Source: an uncultured Prevotella sp.
GTDB taxonomy: Bacteria > Bacteroidota > Bacteroidia > Bacteroidales > Bacteroidaceae
DNA length: 31,999 nucleotides
Direction of reading: 5' to 3'
Assembly (NCBI GenBank): GCA_900318855.1
Contig: ONMG01000188.1
Location: forward strand, 1 to 31,999
The first letter of the stretch is position 1. Each line of letters opens with the position of its first letter. Under the pieces are notes generated by a model. The model was not told the DNA's origin and ran no database searches. It saw only the letters and a list, made by a program, of their open reading frames with translations. Shown here one piece after another: positions 7,048-15,442 of this stretch. The position numbers and the translations under genes were made by a program.

Positions 7048-9111
7048 TTAATCGTAGTCGAGCCATCCGGGAGCCTGCGTCATGTTCTTGTTGCGCTTCA
7101 GCTCCTCATAGCTGATGGGCCAGAAGTACTGACGGCGCGAGAAGGAAGTCTGCAGCTTCGGCACACGCACAGGCTGATAGAAGAGGTCACGCTGCTGCTC
7201 GGTCATCAGGGTGTTGCAGCCGTAAATCTGAGCCGACTCCACCTCGGGAGCAATCTTCCAGCGACGCACGTCGTAGTAGCGGTTGTTCTCGCCGAAGAGC
7301 TCCAGCTGACGCTCGTGGACGATGGCCTTGAAGAACTTGTCCTTGTCGGCATACACGTCGTCCTCATAGTCGGGCACACCGGCGCGCATTCTCACGGGCT
7401 TGACGCCACGGCGCATCTCCTCCACGTCTCGGGTGATGGTATAGGTGGTCTGTCCGTCGTAGGAAGGAATGTCGTAGCTGCCTTCCACATTGTTCAGCGC
7501 CTCAGCATAGAGCAGGAGGATGTCGGCATAGCGGAGTGTAGGCTCCACCTTCGGGATGATGCTTGAGTTCGTACCGCGGCTTCCATCGCGCGGATGTACA
7601 AACTTGGCTACACCGATACCGGTGTTCACCCAGCGCTCGGAGCCGTTGGACCGGCCGTTGTCAGTACCGCGATAGTAGAACACCTGCAGATTACGGTAAG
7701 CATTCTCCGTACAGTTGGCGTTGTTCCACACATAGCCGCTGTAGGCGCAGCTGGCATAGAAGCGGGGCTCACGGTTGGCAAAGCCCATCCACACACCATT
7801 GTTCGAGACGTGGTCGTAGGGATGCAGATTGCCATTATTCTTAGTGGTATAGACATTGGCATTGCCATACTTCTCCTTCACCTTGGTGTAGTCGAAAGCC
7901 GTTCCGTCGGCCATGTCGTAGGCAGCCATCTGCTTCCAGGTCATTCCGTGGATATTCCATCCGCCAAGGCTCACAGGCAGCTGATGGAGCACCAGGTTGG
8001 GCACACCGTATTCAGTTTTCAAATCCTTGTCGTCCATATTCTTGCCACGAGTAAAGAGCAGCTCGTTGTTCTCCACGGCATAGAGTTCACCGTTGAATTC
8101 TGAGCGGTAGGACTCAAAGGGGTCGATGTCAGCCCATCCTTCGGGGAAAGGTTTGTCGGAGTACTTGGCATTGTAGGGCGGAACCACCGTCTTGGGATAA
8201 GACTCGTCACCTCCCGTTTTCTTGATGGAGACGGTGTGGAGGCCCACGAGTCCGGTGCGGTCGGCATACTCAATGAGGTCGCGGCAGGCAGCAGCAGCCA
8301 CTGCCCACTTACGGTTGTCGTAGGTCTGCGGAATGAGCTGATGCCCCTGCTTGTCGGTGAAGTCAGCAAACTCGGTGTTGCCGTTGTAGAGAGGCGAGGC
8401 TGCATAGGTGAGAATCTTGGCACGCACAGCCAATGCAGCCCGCTTGGTGGGACGGGTGATATTGAGGTTGTCGCGGCGGTCAGGCAGCTCGCGGGCAGCC
8501 TGAGCCATCTCCGAGGCCACGAAGTTCACCAGCGAGTCGGTAGTAGCGCGCGGATAGCTCAGCTCGTCGTAGCTCCGGGTATAGTCGGCACCATCAACAG
8601 GCAGCAAGGGCACTGGACCGTACTTGCGGAAGAGCATCCAGTAGAAGTAGGCTCTCAGGAAGCGGGCTTGTCCCTTGAGGTCGGTAGCCTCTTCCTCATT
8701 GATGAGCTCTGTGGAGTGCACGTTGTTGATGAAGATGGAAGCTTGGCGAATGCCGGTGTACGACCAGTCCCAGCAGTTCTTGTAGTAGTCTTGGTAGGAG
8801 TAGCCATAGCCAATCTCACCAAGCTTGAACTTGCGGTAGCGGTCACCGTTATTACCCTCGTTGAACGTCATGTCGTCGCAGAAGTTGGTGGGGCAGAGAT
8901 TGGAGTGGCCGATTTCAATGTTGTCGCCCTGCAGGCGGCTGTAGGCAAAGGTGAGGAACTGCATGGTGAATTCCTTGTCGTTGAAGATCTTCTCCAGCGA
9001 CTGCTCATCCTTGAAGTATTTCTGTGTGTCGAGGTAGTCGGAGCACGAGGTGGAGGCCAGTCCCACTCCTGCCGCTACGGCGACGGCGAAGATATTCTTC
9101 AGTATTTTCAT
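7048..9111 (-). CDS. SusD/RagB family outer-membrane glycan-binding lipoprotein
   Basis: Surface lipoprotein that caps a SusC channel and binds the incoming oligosaccharide. The 687-aa protein starts MKILKNIFAV and has a lipobox ending LASTSC (Cys 23), then SDYLDTQKYF, the usual SusD N-terminal block after lipidation. Mid-protein it has SusD helix-pair segments such as ARFLRAYFYWMLFRKYGPVPLLP, and C-terminally LRYADILLLYAEALNNV, HERQLELFGENNRYYDVRRW and the final YFWPISYEELKRN. All are characteristic of the RagB/SusD fold, which contains TPR-like helices. It is somewhat longer than archetypal SusD (about 550 aa). SusC lies 35 nt upstream and the DUF4973-like gene about 35 nt downstream. The ligand cannot be read from sequence. 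Confidence 0.95.
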   Translation of the reverse strand: MKILKNIFAVAVAAGVGLASTSCSDYLDTQKYFKDEQSLEKIFNDKEFTMQFLTFAYSRLQGDNIEIGHSNLCPTNFCDDMTFNEGNNGDRYRKFKLGEIGYGYSYQDYYKNCWDWSYTGIRQASIFINNVHSTELINEEEATDLKGQARFLRAYFYWMLFRKYGPVPLLPVDGADYTRSYDELSYPRATTDSLVNFVASEMAQAARELPDRRDNLNITRPTKRAALAVRAKILTYAASPLYNGNTEFADFTDKQGHQLIPQTYDNRKWAVAAAACRDLIEYADRTGLVGLHTVSIKKTGGDESYPKTVVPPYNAKYSDKPFPEGWADIDPFESYRSEFNGELYAVENNELLFTRGKNMDDKDLKTEYGVPNLVLHQLPVSLGGWNIHGMTWKQMAAYDMADGTAFDYTKVKEKYGNANVYTTKNNGNLHPYDHVSNNGVWMGFANREPRFYASCAYSGYVWNNANCTENAYRNLQVFYYRGTDNGRSNGSERWVNTGIGVAKFVHPRDGSRGTNSSIIPKVEPTLRYADILLLYAEALNNVEGSYDIPSYDGQTTYTITRDVEEMRRGVKPVRMRAGVPDYEDDVYADKDKFFKAIVHERQLELFGENNRYYDVRRWKIAPEVESAQIYGCNTLMTEQQRDLFYQPVRVPKLQTSFSRRQYFWPISYEELKRNKNMTQAPGWLDYD

Positions 9112-9146
9112 TGTTCTATTGCTTTATAGATTAACTTCGGTTGAAT

Positions 9147-12100
9147 TTAGATGCTCACGGTGAGTCCGAAGGTGAACGTACGCGAGAGAGGATACTCCTG
9201 ACCGGTGGAGCTGCCGAGTTCAGGATCCCAAAGCTTGAAGGGAGCGAATGTCAGCAGGTTGGTGCCCATGAAGTAGAAACGGGCACTGTTGATGTGCATC
9301 ACTGTAGTCCATCGCTTGGGCAGCGTGTAGCCCACCTCCAGGTTCTTCAGTCGGATATACTTGCCGTCGCGCAGCCAGTAGGTAGAGGCACGGTAGTTGT
9401 TGCCGTTGCCGCCATAGCTCAGACGCGGATATTTGGCATTGGGATTCTCGTTGGTGCCGAGGCTCCAGTAGTTGCCTACCACATCCTTGAGAATGTTACC
9501 CCATGCGCCAGCCGTGAAGGGATAGACGGTATAGCCATTGATGAAGAAGGAGCTCTTGCCGGCGCCCTGGAAGAGCACGTTGAAGTCCAAGCCCTTCCAC
9601 CGCACCGAGGTACCGAAACCGTAGATGAGGTTGGGCTTCACCGTGGCTCCGATGGGCACGACATCGTTGTTGTCAATCTTGCCATCACCGTTGACATCTT
9701 TATACTTGATGTCACCGGGAGCGATGTCTTCCTTCGAGCCCAAAGATGTCTGGTCGGGACTGTTGCGGATTTCGTCGTAGTCCTTGAAGAGTCCAAGAGC
9801 CACCAGGCCACGGGCCTGCCCCACACGGAAGCCACTGTTGCGGCTGTAGGGATAGTGACTGTAAGCCTCATCATACTCAAGCACCTTGTTACGGCTCAGT
9901 GTGAAATTGCCGCGCAGAGTGACGTCCACCTGCGAGAACTTATGATGCACGGAGAAGTTGCCATCCACACCGTAGCTCTTGACGGCACCCACATTGGCAC
10001 TGGGCACCTTATTGTTCAGACCAATGGAGGGAGCGATAAAGCTGCGCGACATATAGATGCCGGTGCGCTTCTCGTTGAAATAGTCGATGGTGGCACTGAA
10101 CTCATTGTTGAAGAGATACATGTCGATACCGAGGTCATGCTTCTTGGCCACCTCCCAGGTGACACCCGTCGTGGCCAGCTTCGTCCAGGAAAGACCCTTG
10201 TAGTAGAAGAGGCTCTGGCCAATGTCACCATACATATAGTCATCTGCATCATAGACACCATAGGTAGCACGGAAGGGGAAACGGTTGTCGCCCAAATTGT
10301 CGTTACCCACGCGTCCGTAGGAATAGCGAATCTTGAACATGTTGACCCAAGGCAGATTCTTCTTCACGAAGGGCTCCTCACCGAGGTTCCAGGCTCCTGA
10401 AATGGCAGGGAAGAAGCCGAAGCGGTGCCCCTTGGCAAAGTTCTCAGAGCCGTTGTAACCGAAGTTGAAGTCCATATAGTAGCGGTACTTGTAGCCATAG
10501 GTGAAGCGGCCGGCCAAGCCCTGATGGCGGTAGTTAATCCAGGAGTCAGTAGTCTGGTCCTGAGAGTACTTCAGCACGCCGCCCACCTGATGGCCGCCGA
10601 AGGTACGGTCGTAATCCATCTGGAGCTCGATGAACTCCTTGCGGGTAGTGCTGCTGGTAGGATTGCTTTGCAGCAGACTCTGATCGGACACCTTGGTCCA
10701 GATAAGCTCACCCGTAGCTGAGCGCAGACGCTCAGTCTTCCACTGCTCAGGCCATTTGATGCGCCGGTTGCTGTTGTTGGAGTAGACGTCGAAGCCGAAC
10801 CGTCCGTAGAACTTCAGCCCCTTGGTAACGAAATCAAGGTTCTGTTCCAAGTTGGCCGTGGTCTGCACAGTGTTCTTCCAAATCTCGTTGTATCCCGTCT
10901 GGGTAATCATCACGTAGGGGTTAGTCTCGTGACCGGTACCATAGGCGCCCCAGCGGCCGTTCTTATATCTCACAGGAGTGGTGATGGGGTTGGTACCCAT
11001 GATGGAGTACCAGATATCGTTATTCGACATACCCGGCTCGTTCTGCTTCTCCAGTGAGCCTGACACACCCACCTTGAGCAGCGTGGTCTTCGTGAGGTTC
11101 ATGTCCACGTTCATACGGTAGTTGAACCGGTGGTAGTTGGCGTTGGTGTCGTAGTCCTTCATGGCCTTGTCGACCTTGTACATACCGCCCTCGTTGACGT
11201 AGCTCACAGAGACGAAGTAGCGGGCCATATCGCCACCACCGCTGAAGTCGACGAAACCGCGATAGCTGGGTGCGCCCTTGCGCAGGAGCAGCTTCATCCA
11301 GTCGGTATTCGGGAAGATTTCGGGGTCGAGCTGATGCTCCAGCAGATAGAGGTCTGAGGCCGAATAGGGCACCTGCTTGCTGCGTGTGGCAAAGGCCTCA
11401 TTCTTCATCTTGGCATAGGTGAGACCGTCGACGAACTCAGGCGTCTTTGTACGGGTGTTCCATGAGTACTCGCCTTTCACGTTGACATGCGTCTTACCTA
11501 TCTTTCCGTGCTTGGTGTTGATGAGCAGCACGCCGTTGGCACCACGCGAACCGTAGATAGCCGTAGCCGAGGCATCCTTCAGCACGGTGAAGCTCTCAAT
11601 GTCCTCGGGAGCGATGTCATCAAGGTTACGCTCGAAACCATCCACGAGCACGAGAGCACTGGCACCGGCTCCAAAAGTGGAGACACCGCGAATCCAGAAC
11701 TCTGACACGTTCTTACCCGGCTGACCGGTGACCTGACGGGCAAAGACGCCCGGCACTACACCGGCGAAGGAGTTGGAGAGACTACCCGTAGGAGTGCGCA
11801 GCTCTTCGGGGTTCACCGTGGTGACAGCTCCCGAAAGGGTAATCTTCTTCTGCACACCGGTACCGGTGACCACCACCTCATCGACCACATTCTCCTTGAG
11901 TTCTTCCAGCTTCACGTTGATGACTTTCTGGTTCTTCAGCAGCACGGTCTTGGTCTCCATGCCGATGTAACTGAAGATGAGGTAGGAATACTGGGGTGCC
12001 TTGAGCTTGAAATGACCGTTGACATCGGTGATGGCATTGTAGCCCACCTTGTCGCGCACCGACACGGTGACGCCCACCAGGGGCTCGTCCTTCACATCGG

Positions 12101-12203
12101 TCACGGTTCCCGTCACCTCCACTATATTAACATTCTCGTTCTGCGCCAGGGCCGTGCATAGCGATACGGCCATGAGCAGGAATAGCAGGATATATCTTTT
12201 CAT
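9147..12203 (-). CDS. SusC/RagA family TonB-linked outer-membrane transporter
   Basis: TonB-dependent beta-barrel that imports oligosaccharides bound by the SusD partner. With the ATG at 12203 the protein is 1018 aa and opens MKRYILLFLLMAVSL, a clean signal peptide cut after TALAQ; the 21 extra upstream codons of the open frame give no signal sequence. Next come a carboxypeptidase-regulatory-like domain (about residues 28-105, with GVTVSVRDK and LIFSYIGMET), a VVDEVVVTGTG block, and the plug domain (about 115-230, including WIRGVSTFGAG, LVLVDGFERN, TVLKDASATAIYGSRGANGV). The barrel ends RTFTFGLTVSI with a terminal hydrophobic residue, as expected. The IPT/NHL lipoprotein gene stops 13 nt upstream. 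No sigma-interacting N-terminal extension is seen, so an ECF sigma/anti-sigma switch is not suggested. Confidence 0.96.
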   Translation of the reverse strand: MKRYILLFLLMAVSLCTALAQNENVNIVEVTGTVTDVKDEPLVGVTVSVRDKVGYNAITDVNGHFKLKAPQYSYLIFSYIGMETKTVLLKNQKVINVKLEELKENVVDEVVVTGTGVQKKITLSGAVTTVNPEELRTPTGSLSNSFAGVVPGVFARQVTGQPGKNVSEFWIRGVSTFGAGASALVLVDGFERNLDDIAPEDIESFTVLKDASATAIYGSRGANGVLLINTKHGKIGKTHVNVKGEYSWNTRTKTPEFVDGLTYAKMKNEAFATRSKQVPYSASDLYLLEHQLDPEIFPNTDWMKLLLRKGAPSYRGFVDFSGGGDMARYFVSVSYVNEGGMYKVDKAMKDYDTNANYHRFNYRMNVDMNLTKTTLLKVGVSGSLEKQNEPGMSNNDIWYSIMGTNPITTPVRYKNGRWGAYGTGHETNPYVMITQTGYNEIWKNTVQTTANLEQNLDFVTKGLKFYGRFGFDVYSNNSNRRIKWPEQWKTERLRSATGELIWTKVSDQSLLQSNPTSSTTRKEFIELQMDYDRTFGGHQVGGVLKYSQDQTTDSWINYRHQGLAGRFTYGYKYRYYMDFNFGYNGSENFAKGHRFGFFPAISGAWNLGEEPFVKKNLPWVNMFKIRYSYGRVGNDNLGDNRFPFRATYGVYDADDYMYGDIGQSLFYYKGLSWTKLATTGVTWEVAKKHDLGIDMYLFNNEFSATIDYFNEKRTGIYMSRSFIAPSIGLNNKVPSANVGAVKSYGVDGNFSVHHKFSQVDVTLRGNFTLSRNKVLEYDEAYSHYPYSRNSGFRVGQARGLVALGLFKDYDEIRNSPDQTSLGSKEDIAPGDIKYKDVNGDGKIDNNDVVPIGATVKPNLIYGFGTSVRWKGLDFNVLFQGAGKSSFFINGYTVYPFTAGAWGNILKDVVGNYWSLGTNENPNAKYPRLSYGGNGNNYRASTYWLRDGKYIRLKNLEVGYTLPKRWTTVMHINSARFYFMGTNLLTFAPFKLWDPELGSSTGQEYPLSRTFTFGLTVSI

Positions 12204-12216
12204 GATGTCGGATTCT

Positions 12217-13668
12217 TTATTCGGTAGTGATATAGCGGATGGCATGACTCTTATAGTCGCCCACATAAATCATGTCGTCTGTCTCGTCGTAGGTGATACC
12301 CTTAGGCTGCTCAAATCGTGCCTCCTTGAGCGGATCACCGTCCACATAGCCATAGGTCTTACCGTCGGCGTTGGGGTTGCTGCGACCGGCCATAAGCTTG
12401 CACACGCCGTCGGGAGTGACCTTCCAAATACAGTCGTTGCTGCTGCAGCCAGTGAAGACGAAGTCATATTTGTCGCCATCGGGACGGGGATGCTTCACAT
12501 AGTCAGGATTGAGCACGAAGCAGCCTGCCCAGGGATTGCTGATGCGGGCATTGCCGCCCACGCCCTCCTTGAAGCCCGACTGGTCGGGGCTGCCGCAAAC
12601 GAGCACAGGCGTCTTGAGGAGATGCTTCTCTGCATCATAGTCGGCACGGAAGATACAGCCGTTCTGCACCACCCACAGGTAGACATACTTTTCGTCGGGA
12701 TGCTTTATCATTCGCGTATGACCGTTCCAGATGCTGGTCACCTGCGAGAGCGAGAACATCTTGGTCTGCCCTGACTTCGGGTCGTCGACGAAGGGGATGG
12801 TGCCCTTGCTGCTACCCTGGCGGTAGATGGTGGCCTGCTCCCAGGAACCATAGAACTTATCACCGTTCTTCATCGACACCACGGCATAGGTGCACTGGGC
12901 GTAGCTGTAAGGACGCACCTTGCGGAAACCTTCCGAGCGCAGGGCATAATACAAATTCGGAGCGGTGTAATCGGAGCCATGACCGTTGTCGTCGGGCAGC
13001 AGCATTGTGTCGCCGTCGGCAGTGAAGGTGAACGACTGCAGGCACTTGTATTGCGAGCGGTCGAAGAGGCGCTTGACATTCTTCTGGGTCAGGTTAATCT
13101 GATAAATGCCATCATAATAGTTCGAAGAGAAGAGTAGACGGTCCTCACCACTGCCTTCCTTGTATTTGGGGTCGAAGAGCAGACAGTCGGAAGCAGCGAG
13201 CGAAGCCTTGCTGTAGTCACCCTCCTGGAAGCCTGCGTTGCCCTTCTCGTCGACATTGCGGAAGAGCGTACCGACCACCGTGCGGGGCTTATACTGGAAG
13301 AGACTGTCGAAGGTGAAGTTCTGAATGGTGTCGCCCTTGGCGTCCTGCACCTTCACGTTGACAGTGCCATCGTAGGAGCGCTTCTGAACAACGGAGTAGA
13401 TGCGCTGTCCGTCACTGCCAATCACTGCGGCGGGCACTCCTCCCACCGTAACATGTATCTTCTCGGGATCGGTGCCGAAGTTGCTGCCCGTGATGTAGAG
13501 GCGCGTAGCTGCAGAACCGGTCTTTGGAGTGAAGTCGGCAAAGGTGACTGCCTTGCCGGGGTCGGCATAGCTGTACTTGATGTCGGCCGTCGTGGTGTTG
13601 TCGGAGCAACCCGCCACAGCTGCGCCAAGAAGCACGGCTAAGCTTAAACCAATTAGTTCGTTTCTCAT
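12217..13668 (-). CDS. IPT/TIG and NHL-repeat surface lipoprotein
   Basis: First gene of the operon. The 483-aa product begins MRNELIGLSLAVLLGAAVAGC, a lipoprotein signal with Cys 21. Residues of about 37-110 form an immunoglobulin-like IPT/TIG domain (FTPKTGSAATRLYITGSNFGT, VTVGGVPAAVIG). The rest is a six-bladed NHL-type propeller, clearest at the C-terminus in FEQPKGITYDETDDMIYVGD and AIRYI. Proteins with this layout are common in Bacteroidetes polysaccharide utilisation loci, where they are expected to act at the surface as glycan-binding partners; no hydrolase catalytic motif is visible. The gene has a 5' leader of nearly 190 nt if the TAACTTTG box at 13861-13868 is its promoter. SusC follows after 13 nt. 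Confidence 0.85.
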   Translation of the reverse strand: MRNELIGLSLAVLLGAAVAGCSDNTTTADIKYSYADPGKAVTFADFTPKTGSAATRLYITGSNFGTDPEKIHVTVGGVPAAVIGSDGQRIYSVVQKRSYDGTVNVKVQDAKGDTIQNFTFDSLFQYKPRTVVGTLFRNVDEKGNAGFQEGDYSKASLAASDCLLFDPKYKEGSGEDRLLFSSNYYDGIYQINLTQKNVKRLFDRSQYKCLQSFTFTADGDTMLLPDDNGHGSDYTAPNLYYALRSEGFRKVRPYSYAQCTYAVVSMKNGDKFYGSWEQATIYRQGSSKGTIPFVDDPKSGQTKMFSLSQVTSIWNGHTRMIKHPDEKYVYLWVVQNGCIFRADYDAEKHLLKTPVLVCGSPDQSGFKEGVGGNARISNPWAGCFVLNPDYVKHPRPDGDKYDFVFTGCSSNDCIWKVTPDGVCKLMAGRSNPNADGKTYGYVDGDPLKEARFEQPKGITYDETDDMIYVGDYKSHAIRYITTE

Positions 13669-13860
13669 AAGTTTTTAGTTTTGTGATTATATAATGTTTT
13701 GCTGATTGCATGGTAAACCTTTACAGCCTCGTCGATGACGAGGGATGACGATCGTATTCAGGTGGGATGACACAGCACTGAACGGTGGTTAAGCCTAAGT
13801 ATATTCATAATCTTTAGATTACTGTAAATATTTGGTACAACTTTTTAAGATTCTCGCCTA

Positions 13861-13868
13861 CAAAGTTA
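13861..13868 (-). promoter_or_regulatory. Candidate -7 element of the SusCD operon promoter
   Basis: On the minus strand this reads TAACTTTG, a perfect Bacteroidetes -7 element and identical to the metK one. I find no good TTTG -33 element 19-21 nt upstream, which would fit a promoter that needs an activator, as is usual for glycan-uptake operons. Transcription would start near 13856, leaving a leader of nearly 190 nt. Confidence 0.55.
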
Positions 13869-14171
13869 ACGTACATTTACGAAATAAAGTAAAATCAACC
13901 GTTAAAAGAATTAAATGTACTGAAATTTAATATTCAAGACAACCGGACACGGCCATTGCGCGAAGGGCCAAATAACTGACATACGTCAAGATACATAAAC
14001 ATTCGGCAAATGAGCCAAAAACGATTGCAACCGGTGGTTGAAACACATAATTCCGGCTGTTGACCTGCCGCGGTGACTGCCGTGTGGCGCCTAACAGGCG
14101 CATCGGCTCCCCCGGCATTACAGACTATGCAGGGAGCAACGCTCCGACGAAGTGGCTCTTTAGAAGTATTC

Positions 14172-14209
14172 TTAGTTGGTTGAGGCGTGAAGACACTGGT
14201 GAAGGAAAA
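14172..14209. repeat. Dispersed degenerate repeat, copy A
   Basis: 38-bp segment that matches 26165-26202 at 30 of 38 positions without gaps and resembles 26610-26640 with one gap. The shared core is TTGAGGCGTGAAGACA followed by GGTGAAGGAAAA. It lies in non-coding sequence. Confidence 0.6.
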
Positions 14210-14347
14210 TGGTTATGTGCATGCTTGCCACCATAGCTCCATTCGGAGCGTAGAGCCTGCGCATGATTTTCTTTCTCTTCCCTCGGGGAAATTCCGATAG
14301 CCTGTTCCAGGGTTTCCTTTGTCACAACCAAAATAATTGGGCTAAGG

Positions 14348-14379
14348 TCCCGCCATGTCGCGGGAAAGCACTACCTTTG
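14348..14379 (+). promoter_or_regulatory. Nitroreductase promoter with overlapping inverted repeat
   Basis: TACCTTTG at 14372-14379 is a good -7 element 23 nt before the chosen ATG at 14403; no TTTG -33 partner is present at the right distance. A perfect 6-bp inverted repeat TCCCGC-CATGTC-GCGGGA (14348-14365) lies immediately upstream, where the spacer and -33 would be, and could be a regulator site. Confidence 0.55.
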
Positions 14380-14402
14380 CCACCGACAAGACATCAAGCA
14401 TT

Positions 14403-14912
14403 ATGACATTCAAGGAACTAACACAAACACGATTCTCCGTAAGGAAGTTCACCGCCGAGCCGGTCAGTCCGGCCGACATCCGCTACATCATGGACTGTGT
14501 GCGCCTGGCCCCGTCGGCCTGCAACCGTCAGCCCTGGCATTTTCTGATTATCAGCTCCGACGAGTGCAAGGAACGCATCCGCCAATGCTACGACCGGCCC
14601 TGGTTTGCCTCTGCACCCCTCTACGTGCTCTGCCTGAAAGCCGATGACGAAGCCTGGATGCGCGCCGACGACGGCAAAAATCATGCTGACATCGACCTCG
14701 GCATCGCCGTGGAGCACCTCTGCCTGGCTGCCGCCGAGCGCGGTCTGGGCTCCTGCTGGGTGTGCAACTACGATGTGGAGGCTGTAGCCCGCCTCTTCCC
14801 ACGTCAGGGCTACGAGGCCGTGGCTATCGTGCCCATCGGCCACATTGCCCCCGACTGTCCGCATCCGGAGAAGAAGCGCAAGGACCTGGCAACGATAGTG
14901 GAAGAGCTGTAA
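14403..14912 (+). CDS. Nitroreductase family FMN oxidoreductase
   Basis: Likely NAD(P)H-dependent flavin enzyme reducing nitro, quinone or flavin-like substrates in the cytosol; the physiological substrate is unknown. The 169-aa product starts MTFKELTQTRFSVRKF, where RxSVR is the typical FMN phosphate-binding block. It continues with RLAPSACNRQPWHF (FMN contact), the dimer-helix segment DIDLGIAVEHLCLAAAERGLGSCWV, and VPIGHIAPD near the end. I chose the ATG at 14403 rather than 14355 because the earlier one lies upstream of the -7 box and adds residues unlike the family. It is short compared with the usual 180-220 aa but all core blocks are present. The gamma-carbonic-anhydrase gene starts 10 nt later, so they form an operon. 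Confidence 0.9.
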   Translation: MTFKELTQTRFSVRKFTAEPVSPADIRYIMDCVRLAPSACNRQPWHFLIISSDECKERIRQCYDRPWFASAPLYVLCLKADDEAWMRADDGKNHADIDLGIAVEHLCLAAAERGLGSCWVCNYDVEAVARLFPRQGYEAVAIVPIGHIAPDCPHPEKKRKDLATIVEEL

Positions 14913-14922
14913 CGGGAACACG

Positions 14923-15423
14923 ATGGAGATTGAAGTTAACGGAAAGCGGCCCCGCAAAGGCCGCGGCTGCTTCGTGGCCGACAACGCCACGCTGGCAGGC
15001 GACATCGTGATGGGCAACGACTGCAGCGTGTGGTTCGGAGCTGTGGTGCGCGCCGACGTCGACAGGGTGGTGATGGGCGATCGCTGCAACGTGCAGGACT
15101 TGGCCTGCATCCACCAAACGGCCGGGCTGCCCACCCTATTAGGCAGCGACGTGAGCTTGGGCCACGGAGCCATCGTGCATGCCGCCACCGTGGGCGACGG
15201 AGCCCTCATCGGCATGAACGCCGTGGTGCTCGACGGGGCCATGGTAGGTGCTGGCAGCATCGTGGCAGCCGGAGCCGTGGTGACTGGAGGTACTGTGATT
15301 CCACCCCATCAGATATGGGGAGGCATCCCCGCCCGCTACATCAAGGACACCCGTCCCGACCAGGCCGAGGAGTTCGCACGCCACTACCTCACCATCAAGG
15401 AGTGGTACGGTGGGGCACACTGA
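14923..15423 (+). CDS. Gamma-carbonic-anhydrase-like left-handed beta-helix protein
   Basis: 166-aa hexapeptide-repeat protein of the gamma carbonic anhydrase/PaaY/YrdA group, expected to form a zinc-bound trimer in the cytosol. The repeats run from about residue 18 to 125 (for example ATLAGDIVMGNDCSVWFGAVV). The three metal-ligand histidines are visible as H64 (ACIHQT), H81 and H86 (SLGHGAIVHAA). The C-terminal helix contains HYLTIKEWY. In this group only some members hydrate CO2 measurably, so activity is uncertain. It is 10 nt downstream of the nitroreductase and ends 19 nt from the convergent sugar porter gene. Confidence 0.9.
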   Translation: MEIEVNGKRPRKGRGCFVADNATLAGDIVMGNDCSVWFGAVVRADVDRVVMGDRCNVQDLACIHQTAGLPTLLGSDVSLGHGAIVHAATVGDGALIGMNAVVLDGAMVGAGSIVAAGAVVTGGTVIPPHQIWGGIPARYIKDTRPDQAEEFARHYLTIKEWYGGAH

Positions 15424-15442
15424 ACATCCGGCGGCTCTGCCG

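Larger units (their letters stand above)
13669..14402. other. Intergenic region between the SusCD operon and the nitroreductase
   Basis: No supported protein gene in about 730 bp. It contains the minus-strand operon leader with a perfect 7-bp hairpin (CCTCGTC-GAT-GACGAGG, 13727-13743), an AT-rich stretch at 13790-13930, a 6-bp hairpin GCGCCT-AAC-AGGCGC (14087-14101), two GGAGC/GCTCC palindromes in opposite order (14133-14145 and 14236-14249), and one copy of a dispersed degenerate repeat (14172-14209). A minus-strand frame at 14125-14331 opens only with TTG/GTG and looks non-coding. Confidence 0.6.

Noticed and set aside
9141..10400. 419-aa open frame on the plus strand
   Set aside because: It lies entirely opposite the SusC gene, has an abnormal His/Val/Glu-rich composition and matches no family; it is an antisense shadow of a GC-rich gene.
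14125..14331. 68-aa minus-strand open frame
   Set aside because: It starts only at TTG or GTG, lacks a convincing promoter and spans several hairpins and a dispersed repeat, so it is probably non-coding.
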